Of a stretch of DNA of 37,880 nucleotides, positions 30,995-37,880 are shown piece after piece. The notes below the pieces were generated by a model. It did no database searches, was not told the DNA's origin, and saw only the letters and a list, made by a program, of their open reading frames with translations. A program made the translations under genes and the position numbers. Numbering within the stretch: position 1 is the stretch's first letter; each line of letters opens with the position of its first letter. Source of the stretch: CAZQGE01 sp964592815 (lineage in GTDB: Bacteria; Bacillota; Clostridia; Christensenellales; CAG-917); assembly GCA_964592815.1 (NCBI GenBank), contig CAZQGE010000010.1, positions 1-37,880 on the forward strand, written 5' to 3'.

Positions 30995-32704
30995 TTAACC
31001 AACCAAAGCGCCTTGTTTTTTTCTATTTCTGTTTTTATTTTGAATTGTTTGAGCTACGTTAATTAAGTGGTCGCCAACTCTTTCAGCGTTTGAAGAAAGA
31101 GAGAGATAGTGCGCTCCAACGTCAGGTGTGCATACGCCTTCGTCAAGTCGCATAATGTGGCACATAGACATTTTGTTTGTGGTTTCGTCAACCTTGTCTT
31201 CAAGTTCATAGGCTTCTTCAAGCATTTCTTCATCGTTGTTAACGTACGCTTTCATAACTTTGTCATAAAGGTTGTTCAAAAGCTCTTGCAAATCTCGTAT
31301 TTCTTGAATTGCATTTTCTGAAAAACCTTTGTTGCTTGATTTCAAACTTTCGGCATATTCTATTATGTTTTCGGCATAGTCGCCGATACGCTCTAAGTCG
31401 GTGATTGAATGAAAAGCAGTTGACAAATATAGGTGGTCGTGTTCGGTGATGTCAGTTTTTGTAAGTTTAACAATATATCTTACAATTTCTTTGTTCAAAT
31501 AGTTTAATTCATTTTCATCTCTTTCAAATTGTTCTTTTTGTTCAAAGTTCATTGAGCAAATTGTATCCAATGAAAGGTTGAAGTTTCGCATAGCGATTTC
31601 AGCCATATTCGTAATTTCGTTTTTTACCTGCGCAACAGCAATAGGTGGTGTTGATAAAAAGTGTTCTTCAATGTAAAATAGGTGAGGCATATTCGGGTCT
31701 GGTTTTTGCTTTTTGTCTGGGATAATTTTTGTTACAAGTTTCACAAGCATATTTGTGAACGGTAAAATTACGATAACTGTGCCTACGTTGAAGAAGGTAT
31801 GTAGCATTGCAAGCTGTGTTGAAGTATGTCCAGGGAAAGTCTGACCTAAGAGTTTGCCAAACGTAATTGTATCGCCTGAGGCTTTACGCATAATAACGTC
31901 GATAATCAAAAATACAGTTACACCAAATATATTGAACAACAAGTGGATAAGTGCAGTTCTTTTTGCGTTTTGAGAGCTACCAAAGCAAGCTATGATTGCA
32001 ACAACGCAAGAGCCAATATTGCTTCCTAACGTCAAATAAATACCTTGGTCGATAGAAATAAGTCCGCTGAAAACCATTGTTATGGCAATACCTGTCATAA
32101 CTGACGAACTTTGAATTAAAGCGGTGAAGATTGCGCCAACCAAAACCAACAAAAGCGGATGAGTTATTGTAGCCAAAAAACCTATAAATTCGGGCATTTC
32201 GCTGAATGCTGCCATAGCGCGACTCATTATGTCAAGTCCAACAAACAACATACCGAAAGAGGTAATCAATCCTGCAATTTGTTCAATTTTACTTTTTTTT
32301 GTAAACATAAGAACAAGCGCACCAAAGCCAGCAAAAGCAGAGAAAATTATAGTTGTAGAAAGTCCGTTCGCGCCGAAAGTACCAAGTGCCACAATTTGAC
32401 CGGTGATAGTCGTACCTATGTTTGCGCCGAATATTATTGTTGCGGCTTGTGTAAGAGACATAAGCCCAGCGTTAACAAAACCGATTACCATAACGCTAGT
32501 TGCGCCAGAACTTTGAATTGCAGCAGTAGCTACGGTTCCAATTCCAACACCCAACAATTTACTCTTTGATGTTTTTGCAAAAAGAACCTTTAATTTATCG
32601 CCAGACAGTAATTCAAGATTTGTACTCATCATCTTAATTGCTACAAGGAAAATTCCTATACCTGCAAGCAAAGTAAAAATTGAATTTACAATTAAAATAG
32701 CCAT
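30995..32704 (-). CDS. Na+/phosphate cotransporter with PhoU domain
   Basis: 569 residues from the ATG at 32704 (RBS AGGAGAGAGA); the longer frame runs back into the SIS gene's terminator. Residues about 1-330 form NptA-type inverted repeats with the substrate motifs QSSGATS and QSSSVMT and the matching FGANIGTT and LGSNIGS. Residues about 370-560 are a charged helical PhoU domain. It imports phosphate with sodium at the membrane, with PhoU probably regulating it. Only 22 bases separate its start from the upstream terminator, so its transcription may rely on read-through. Confidence 0.92.
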   Translation of the reverse strand: MAILIVNSIFTLLAGIGIFLVAIKMMSTNLELLSGDKLKVLFAKTSKSKLLGVGIGTVATAAIQSSGATSVMVIGFVNAGLMSLTQAATIIFGANIGTTITGQIVALGTFGANGLSTTIIFSAFAGFGALVLMFTKKSKIEQIAGLITSFGMLFVGLDIMSRAMAAFSEMPEFIGFLATITHPLLLVLVGAIFTALIQSSSVMTGIAITMVFSGLISIDQGIYLTLGSNIGSCVVAIIACFGSSQNAKRTALIHLLFNIFGVTVFLIIDVIMRKASGDTITFGKLLGQTFPGHTSTQLAMLHTFFNVGTVIVILPFTNMLVKLVTKIIPDKKQKPDPNMPHLFYIEEHFLSTPPIAVAQVKNEITNMAEIAMRNFNLSLDTICSMNFEQKEQFERDENELNYLNKEIVRYIVKLTKTDITEHDHLYLSTAFHSITDLERIGDYAENIIEYAESLKSSNKGFSENAIQEIRDLQELLNNLYDKVMKAYVNNDEEMLEEAYELEDKVDETTNKMSMCHIMRLDEGVCTPDVGAHYLSLSSNAERVGDHLINVAQTIQNKNRNRKKQGALVG

Positions 32705-32726
32705 ATATCTCTCTCTCCTAAGTATT

Positions 32727-32765
32727 AAAAAAAACACGCAACCCGAAATGAATTCGGATTGCGTG
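32727..32765 (-). terminator. Terminator between the SIS gene and the Na/Pi gene
   Basis: 13-bp stem (32735-32747 with 32753-32765, one mismatch), loop ATGAA, then eight Ts on the minus strand. The SIS stop is 8 bases upstream and the next RBS follows about 15 bases on. Confidence 0.88.
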
Positions 32766-32772
32766 AAAATAT

Positions 32773-33792
32773 CTATTTCGTAATAGTGATTTTGTTTAGA
32801 TTTCGTGGAGTGTCGGGCGACAACCCTTTTGATACGCATAATTTTTCAACAAACTGTTGCATCTTAACAAGGTAGCAAACTGATGTTTCTTCTTCTGTTA
32901 CGGTTGGCATCTTGATAAAGAGTTTTGAGTATTGTTTCAAATCATCCATATCTGAAAAGATAACCAAGAAAGCTCCTTTTTCACTTAAATCTTTTGCAAC
33001 TTTAACATAGTCGTCTTTGCAACGTCCGCTAGGAGCAAACAAAAGAACAGGAGTGCCTTGGTTTACGAGAGCCTTAGGCCCGTGTTGAAATTCGTTTGTT
33101 GAAGAAGCAAATGTGAACAAATAGCAAGTTTCCATAAGTTTTAAGGAACATTCCTTAGCAACAACTTCTGTATAACCCCTTGAAAGAGCAATAACGGCTG
33201 ATGCGTTTACAAGTTCTTCTGGCATTTTTGCTATTTCGTTTGCAAGAATGCTTTTTAATGCGTCTTGCGCAAATGTGACGTTGATTGTTTTTCCGCCCAA
33301 AATCAATGAAAGAACTTCAAGGGCGATAATCTCACCAGTCAAAGTTTTTGTTGCGGCAACTGCCAGCTCTGGGCCAGCGGCGACAGCCAAATTGTAGTTT
33401 GCAAGTTTTGCAACTGCGCTATTTATATCATTGGTAACTGCGAGTACGGTTGCGCCTGCGTCCAATGCATAGTTTGTCATATTGATTGTGTCTGGACCTG
33501 CTCCAGATTGAGAGATTACAACATAAAGAGTGTCAGACATATCCCTTTTTGCCTTAAATAACGTTGCGATTGACGGGTATTCAAATGCCACAGATAAAGG
33601 AGTATTTGTTTCAAGAAAAAATTTGAAAGCGATGCCTGCGTGCAAAGAACTGCCTCTTGCTGCTATGATAACGCGTTTTAGACCTTTTGCCTCAACTGCT
33701 TTTTTAACAGTTTTGCTTACTTCGATGTTTTGGTTGATTGCATTTTTCACAACTGATGGAGCTTCGTTTAACTCCTTGTACATAATGGTCAT
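32773..33792 (-). CDS. SIS-domain sugar isomerase/deaminase-like protein
   Basis: 339 residues with two SIS domains, as in the isomerase half of GlmS and in AgaS/FrlB enzymes. Motifs: AARGSSLHAG (about 44-53), VISQSGAGPDT (about 93-103), and C-terminal EFQHGPKALV, typical of the aminosugar-binding subgroup. It probably isomerises or deglycates a phosphorylated amino sugar; no glutaminase domain is present. RBS AGGAG lies 10 bases before the ATG, with a palindrome and promoter upstream. Its neighbours give no pathway hint. Confidence 0.85.
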   Translation of the reverse strand: MTIMYKELNEAPSVVKNAINQNIEVSKTVKKAVEAKGLKRVIIAARGSSLHAGIAFKFFLETNTPLSVAFEYPSIATLFKAKRDMSDTLYVVISQSGAGPDTINMTNYALDAGATVLAVTNDINSAVAKLANYNLAVAAGPELAVAATKTLTGEIIALEVLSLILGGKTINVTFAQDALKSILANEIAKMPEELVNASAVIALSRGYTEVVAKECSLKLMETCYLFTFASSTNEFQHGPKALVNQGTPVLLFAPSGRCKDDYVKVAKDLSEKGAFLVIFSDMDDLKQYSKLFIKMPTVTEEETSVCYLVKMQQFVEKLCVSKGLSPDTPRNLNKITITK

Positions 33793-33805
33793 TTTTGAAA
33801 TCTCC

Positions 33806-33825
33806 TTAACAGGTTAACTGTTTAA
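33806..33825. promoter_or_regulatory. Candidate operator in the SIS gene leader
   Basis: Imperfect palindrome TTAACAGGTTAACTGTTTAA between the -10 box and the RBS, at the expected transcription start. A repressor bound here would block transcription. Confidence 0.35.
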
Positions 33826-33832
33826 CATAGTC

Positions 33833-33861
33833 ATTATATATTTTTGAATTGAGACTGTAAA
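33833..33861 (-). promoter_or_regulatory. Promoter of the SIS gene
   Basis: On the minus strand: TTTACA (33856-33861), a 17-base spacer, and consensus TATAAT (33833-33838). Confidence 0.78.
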
Positions 33862-33898
33862 CTATATGAAAGTAATTAGGGATAATTTTTTTGAAAAA

Positions 33899-35119
33899 TC
33901 ATCTTTTGAAAGGCTTAAAGCCATCGTCGTCGTGTAAATCTGTTGCCAAATCTGTTTTTAGTAAAATACCTCTTTTAACCGAATGGTAGCCAAACTTTTC
34001 TCTTATCTCATCAATACTTTGTTCAAGTTTTTCCTCTCGAGTTCCGTTGTCGAACATGGAAAGCTGTGATACATTTTTGTCTGAAAGCCTAATTGCGGCA
34101 ACCGTAATTGAGCGCAATGGCTGACAGAAATTGTGCATTTGTAAAAGCAAATTTATTGCCGTTTCAGCAATATCGCTTGCGTTTGACGACTGATATGGCA
34201 AACTCACTTGCCGTGATACGGAATGTAAATCTGTGTTTTTTATTGACAAAGATATTCCGTCGGCAACAAGATTATATTTACGCATTCTTACGGCTACAAG
34301 CTCTGATAAAGCGTAAATAACAATTTTTGCGTCATCAAAATTTTCAATGTTTCTTGGAGTCGTCGTTCCGTTTGATATGCTTTTTGGAATATGGTTGTCA
34401 TAGTATAGCTTAACTTGTTCTGTTTCTATGCCCAACGCAGAGTTTATCATATTATCTGCAATAATTCCAAAATGTTTTTTAAGAGATTGTCTGTCCGCTT
34501 TTGCAAGTTGCGCGATTGTGTGAATGTTGAGTTTATATAATTTTTCAGACGTGCGTTTGCCAATCATAATAAGTTCCGACGGGCTTAAATTTCCAACGTA
34601 GTCCATATAATTTTGTGGTGTCAGCACCGTTGTTGCATCGGGTTTTTTAAGGTCGCTCCCGAGTTTTGCAAGAACTTTTGTAAAAGATACTCCAACTGAT
34701 ATTGTCAGTCCAAAGCGTTTTTTTACTTCTTCTCTGAGTTTGTCGGCTATTTCTTTGCCAGAACCAAAAATTTTTAGCGAACCACTAACGTCCAACCAGC
34801 ATTCATCAATACCGAAAGGCTCAACTCTGTCAGTAAATTCGGTGTAAAGTTCAAAAACTTTTTCAGAGTAATAAACGTATTGCTCAAACGTAGGCGCAAC
34901 AAATACTATATTAGGGCATTTTTTCTTTGAAATCCAAATTGCCTCGCCCGTTTCTACTCCATATTTTTTTGCAAGTTGATTTTTTGCAAGCACAATTCCG
35001 TGTCGAAGTTCAGGATTTCCGCATACGGCAAGCGGAAGCCCGTCGTATTCGGGATGGTTTTTCTGCTCCACCGACGCGTAAAAATTGTTCAAATCACAAT
35101 GCAAAATTGTTTTTTCCAT
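33899..35119 (-). CDS. dinB: DNA polymerase IV (Y-family)
   Basis: 406 residues from the ATG at 35119. The palm has HCDLNNFYASVEQ near the N-terminus and the catalytic GIDECWLDVSG; the thumb and little-finger regions follow in the usual order. It performs error-prone translesion synthesis. There is no Shine-Dalgarno sequence: a consensus -10 box ends 6 bases before the ATG, so the mRNA is probably leaderless. It is divergent from mcsA with abutting promoters. Confidence 0.94.
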   Translation of the reverse strand: MEKTILHCDLNNFYASVEQKNHPEYDGLPLAVCGNPELRHGIVLAKNQLAKKYGVETGEAIWISKKKCPNIVFVAPTFEQYVYYSEKVFELYTEFTDRVEPFGIDECWLDVSGSLKIFGSGKEIADKLREEVKKRFGLTISVGVSFTKVLAKLGSDLKKPDATTVLTPQNYMDYVGNLSPSELIMIGKRTSEKLYKLNIHTIAQLAKADRQSLKKHFGIIADNMINSALGIETEQVKLYYDNHIPKSISNGTTTPRNIENFDDAKIVIYALSELVAVRMRKYNLVADGISLSIKNTDLHSVSRQVSLPYQSSNASDIAETAINLLLQMHNFCQPLRSITVAAIRLSDKNVSQLSMFDNGTREEKLEQSIDEIREKFGYHSVKRGILLKTDLATDLHDDDGFKPFKR

Positions 35120-35125
35120 AAATAC

Positions 35126-35154
35126 ATTATACACAATTTAGTGTTGCGTAACAA
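35126..35154 (-). promoter_or_regulatory. Promoter of dinB (predicted leaderless)
   Basis: On the minus strand: TTGTTA (35149-35154), a 17-base spacer, and TATAAT (35126-35131). The predicted +1 falls on the A of the start codon. Confidence 0.7.
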
Positions 35155-35172
35155 GTTTATATAATGTATAAT
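35144..35172 (+). promoter_or_regulatory. Promoter of mcsA-mcsB-clpC
   Basis: TTGCGT (35144-35149), a 17-base spacer, and TATAAT (35167-35172). Its -35 shares one base with the -35 of the dinB promoter, so both cannot be fully occupied at once. No CtsR-type heptad repeat was seen. Confidence 0.7.
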
Positions 35173-35234
35173 TATTTCAAATATATCATAATTTATTTGC
35201 TTGAGCAGAGCAAACTTTGGGGCAGAAGTATCAA

Positions 35235-35564
35235 ATGAGAAAATGCGATTTGTGCGGAAAAGAAAACGCTTATCATATTGAAAGGGTGGTCGTAAACAAC
35301 GGACTTGTTGAATATTCGTTTTGCGACCAATGTTTTCAACAAATAAAAAATTCGGGATTGTCAGCATTTGAGTTTATGCAAAAAAGACTTGCCGACAACG
35401 GAAAAATGTGTAGAGCGTGTGGAAGCACCGTAAAGGACTTTCAACACTCTTTTCTTTTTGGTTGCCCAGATTGTTACATTGAAATGCGTAAAGTTGCAGA
35501 ATTTGCACTTTTTAGTGCGCAGGGCGCAATACGTCATAAAGGCAAAGGTATAAAAACAAAATGA
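35235..35564 (+). CDS. mcsA: McsA-like zinc-finger protein (short)
   Basis: 109 residues from the ATG at 35235. Four CxxC pairs (C4/C7, C30/C33, C59/C62, C77/C80) form two zinc-binding sites, as in McsA, the activator of the McsB kinase. The Bacillus protein is about 185 residues and ends in a UVR region; that part is missing here. The RBS is weak (GGGGCAG). The stop overlaps the mcsB start (ATGA), which supports the identification. Confidence 0.85.
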   Translation: MRKCDLCGKENAYHIERVVVNNGLVEYSFCDQCFQQIKNSGLSAFEFMQKRLADNGKMCRACGSTVKDFQHSFLFGCPDCYIEMRKVAEFALFSAQGAIRHKGKGIKTK

Positions 35565-36586
35565 CAATTGAATGCAGTTTGACAAATTTCAACGTTATAT
35601 CGTCACGTGTTAGACTTGCAAGAAACGTGCAGGGCTTGCCTTTTCCGCGTTCTGGAAAAAGTGGTATGCCAGAAAAAATGTTGCGGTTGGTTTATGGCGC
35701 AAAAAAATCTGCTGACAAACTTTTTGAAAGCGAATTGTTGTTGATGTCAAGGCTTAACAAATTGCAACGTATGTCGCTTGTTGAAAAACATTTGATTTCA
35801 TTGCCACTTGCAAACAATTTGTCTACGGGTGCGGTTATAATTCAGCGTGGCGCAGAAAATATGTCAATTATGCTCAACGAAGAAGACCACGTCAGAGAAC
35901 AATGCGTTGTGGACGGTTTTGACTTGAATTCTGCTTACAATATGGTTAACGAATATGACGATTGTTTGCTTGAAGAATTGCCAATAGCCTATGACAGTCA
36001 ATTCGGATTTTTGACTGCTTGTCCCACAAATATTGGGACAGGAATGAGAGCGTCAACAATGCTTTTTTTGCCAGCATTGAAACTTGCGGGAGCAATAGAC
36101 GATGCAGTACGCAAATTTACGGAAGAATATGGCTTAACAATAAGAGGTGTGTTCGGCGAAGGAAGTTCGGCGCACGGAGATATGTATCAACTTTCAAATT
36201 CACGCACGCTTGGAATTGATGAAAAAACGATATTAGAACAAGTTTCATACGCGACGGAAGAACTCTGTTTTTGCGAAAGAAAAGCACTTGAAAAATTGGC
36301 TTCTGAAAAGTCAAGTTTCTTCCTTGACAAGATATGCAGAAGTTACGGAATTTTGAAATTTGCCTATTCAATTTCGTCAAAAGAGCTAATGTCGCTTATT
36401 TCTGACGTAAAATTAGGAGTAATTTTAGACGTTTTGCCCTTGAAAAGCACTCGTCCGCTTGATAAACTTATATGGTTGGCGTCACCATCGTCGCTTACGT
36501 TAAAAATTGGGGAGGTTACCGCGCAGGAAAGAGATATTTTGCGCGCTAGATTGGTAAGAAACCTTCTTTCGGAGGATAAATGGTAA
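35561..36586 (+). CDS. mcsB: Protein arginine kinase McsB
   Basis: 341 residues of the phosphagen-kinase fold. SSRVRLARNV at the N-terminus, NEEDHVR (about 105-111), the CPTNIGTGMRAS loop with the reactive Cys near 153, and RGVFGEGSSAHGDMYQ then LSNSRTLG are all intact. It phosphorylates arginines on proteins, marking them for ClpC-ClpP degradation. It is coupled to mcsA by a 4-base overlap and to clpC by a 7-base overlap. Confidence 0.95.
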   Translation: MTIECSLTNFNVISSRVRLARNVQGLPFPRSGKSGMPEKMLRLVYGAKKSADKLFESELLLMSRLNKLQRMSLVEKHLISLPLANNLSTGAVIIQRGAENMSIMLNEEDHVREQCVVDGFDLNSAYNMVNEYDDCLLEELPIAYDSQFGFLTACPTNIGTGMRASTMLFLPALKLAGAIDDAVRKFTEEYGLTIRGVFGEGSSAHGDMYQLSNSRTLGIDEKTILEQVSYATEELCFCERKALEKLASEKSSFFLDKICRSYGILKFAYSISSKELMSLISDVKLGVILDVLPLKSTRPLDKLIWLASPSSLTLKIGEVTAQERDILRARLVRNLLSEDKW

Positions 36587-37880
36587 AATTTTCACAGTCT
36601 TTGATGCAGGTTTTGGAAACTGCCAGCAAATTCGCCTCTTTTACTGGCGGACAGGTTTGTACTGAACATTTGTTATTGGGCGTTGCAAAACAACAAGGTT
36701 GTTATGCTCAAAAACTGTTGAATGAAATCTATATTTCTTCCGATTATTTAGAAAGTTGTTTTGAGAAACAGACACTATGTGTCAAGGTTGAAATGTCACC
36801 AAATGCGGGGCTTGCTGTTGAAAGAACACGTGACCTTGCAATGTCAATGCTTTCCGACGTTGCGCAACCAGAGCATTTGTTGTTTACGGTTTTGGAAGAA
36901 AGAAACTCGGTTGCTTCACGACTTGTTGAAAAGCGTGTGGGAAACGTAGATTTGGTGCTTAAAAAACTGTATGATTATTTTGTTGAATTAAGTGGTGGAA
37001 AGATTGTTTCAAACCAAAATTTTCAAAACAAAACTCAAAATGAATATACACAAAATAACGCCAAAATTTCAGATTCATTTTCAAGAAGTGATTACGACAA
37101 ATACTTTGACCAAAACTTTGAAAAGACTAAAAAAGCCAATTTTGATAACGCAAAAAATGAAAATTCATCAACCAAAAAAGTTGAATTGTCGCTGATAGGA
37201 ACAGATTTGACGGCAAAAGCCAAAGAAAACAAATTTGACCCCGTAATTGGTAGGGATAAAGAACTTGAACGCGTCATTCAAATTCTTGCAAGGCGAACAA
37301 AAAACAACCCCGTTTTGATTGGTGAACCAGGCGTTGGAAAATCGGCTGTTGTTGAAGGCTTGGCGCAAGCTATCGTGCTTGGAAACGTGCCTGATATGCT
37401 TAAAATTAAGGTTTTGTTTTCATTAGATTTGACTGCTTTGGTCGCGGGAACTCGCTATCGTGGTGATTTTGAAGAAAAACTTAAAGGCGCAATAGAAGAA
37501 ATCAAAAAACAGGGTAACATAATTTTGTTTATTGATGAAATTCACACTATGTTAAAAGCAGGCTCGTCTGAGGGAGGTTTGGACGTTGCAAATATTTTGA
37601 AACCAGCTCTGGCAACGGGCGAATTGCAAACAATAGGCGCAACTACAATAGAAGAATATCGAAAACAATTTGAAAAAGACCCCGCGCTAGAAAGACGTTT
37701 TCAACCTGTTACCGTTGACGAACCTAGTGATGAGGTAGCCATAGAAATTTTGAAAGGCTTGAAAGAAAAGTATGAAAAGCATCACGGCGTTATTATTTCA
37801 GAGGACGCAATTAAGTCGGCTGTAAAATTGTCTGTACGTTACATTCACGATAGATTTTTGCCTGATAAAGCAATAGATTT
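36580..37880 (+). CDS. clpC: ClpC ATPase, 3' end cut by window
   Basis: The ATG at 36580 overlaps the mcsB end, with GGAGG 4 bases upstream. The frame is open to the window edge (433 codons). Residues 1-140 are the Clp N-domain repeats (SQSLMQVL, TEHLLLGV, PEHLLFTVL). Residues about 150-205 form an Asn/Lys-rich linker. The first AAA+ domain has Walker A GEPGVGKS (about 248), the pore loop GTRYRGDFEEKLK and Walker B ILFIDEIHT (about 314). With ClpP it degrades misfolded and arginine-phosphorylated proteins. The middle domain and second AAA+ module lie outside the window. Confidence 0.95.
   Translation, partial: MVKFSQSLMQVLETASKFASFTGGQVCTEHLLLGVAKQQGCYAQKLLNEIYISSDYLESCFEKQTLCVKVEMSPNAGLAVERTRDLAMSMLSDVAQPEHLLFTVLEERNSVASRLVEKRVGNVDLVLKKLYDYFVELSGGKIVSNQNFQNKTQNEYTQNNAKISDSFSRSDYDKYFDQNFEKTKKANFDNAKNENSSTKKVELSLIGTDLTAKAKENKFDPVIGRDKELERVIQILARRTKNNPVLIGEPGVGKSAVVEGLAQAIVLGNVPDMLKIKVLFSLDLTALVAGTRYRGDFEEKLKGAIEEIKKQGNIILFIDEIHTMLKAGSSEGGLDVANILKPALATGELQTIGATTIEEYRKQFEKDPALERRFQPVTVDEPSDEVAIEILKGLKEKYEKHHGVIISEDAIKSAVKLSVRYIHDRFLPDKAID

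Overview
The window is AT-rich bacterial DNA with strong Shine-Dalgarno sites, near-consensus sigma-A promoters, compact operons and oxygen-sensitive enzymes: 2-oxoacid:ferredoxin oxidoreductase, a trimeric-type [FeFe] hydrogenase, and rubrerythrin. Together with McsA-McsB-ClpC and the DRTGG genes this points to an anaerobic, fermentative low-GC Bacillota (Clostridia-like). The species cannot be named from sequence alone. No rRNA, CRISPR array or intact phage was seen.

Layout. (1) 2-10195, plus strand: an aconitase-family hydratase cut by the window edge, an acyl-CoA synthetase, indolepyruvate ferredoxin oxidoreductase (iorA, iorB), a phenylacetate-CoA-ligase-like enzyme and an ACT regulator. 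Housekeeping genes follow: alanine racemase, 5-formyl-THF cyclo-ligase, an in-frame RsmD-CoaD fusion and a coiled-coil protein. (2) 10200-12383: a small conserved-looking protein, tRNA-Leu, a lipoprotein gene that appears frameshifted, and rubrerythrin. (3) 12409-16410: glycerol dehydrogenase and one-piece dihydroxyacetone kinase on the minus strand, then NAD synthetase. (4) 16586-24953: a hydrogenase locus. It encodes HydC, HydB and HydA plus a regulatory-looking block: two DRTGG proteins, two HATPases, a sensory-type hydrogenase homologue, a PHP phosphoesterase and a small ferredoxin. (5) 25006-27621: an MMPL/RND exporter. (6) 27756-29930: tRNA genes for Glu, Lys, Gln, His, Arg and Gly, around an inverted-repeat element and an integrase remnant. 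(7) 29937-35119, minus strand: phosphodiesterase, RdgB, a Na/Pi cotransporter-PhoU protein, a SIS protein and DinB. (8) 35144-37880: mcsA-mcsB-clpC, with clpC cut by the window edge.

How they fit together (inference). IOR would produce reduced ferredoxin and an acyl-CoA from aromatic 2-oxoacids. Glycerol dehydrogenase would produce NADH and dihydroxyacetone, which DhaKL phosphorylates. A bifurcating hydrogenase of the HydABC/Hnd type would oxidise both carriers to release H2. The sensory hydrogenase homologue, kinase-like ATPases and DRTGG proteins in the same locus probably adjust this to H2 or redox state.

The observations most worth a second look are: the RsmD-CoaD fusion; the inverted-repeat element at 27912-28536 with nested TGCGAAA repeats and terminator hairpins at both ends; the sensory hydrogenase block with an attenuator-like terminator inside its operon; the abutting divergent dinB/mcsA promoters, with dinB apparently leaderless; and a short McsA without its UVR region.
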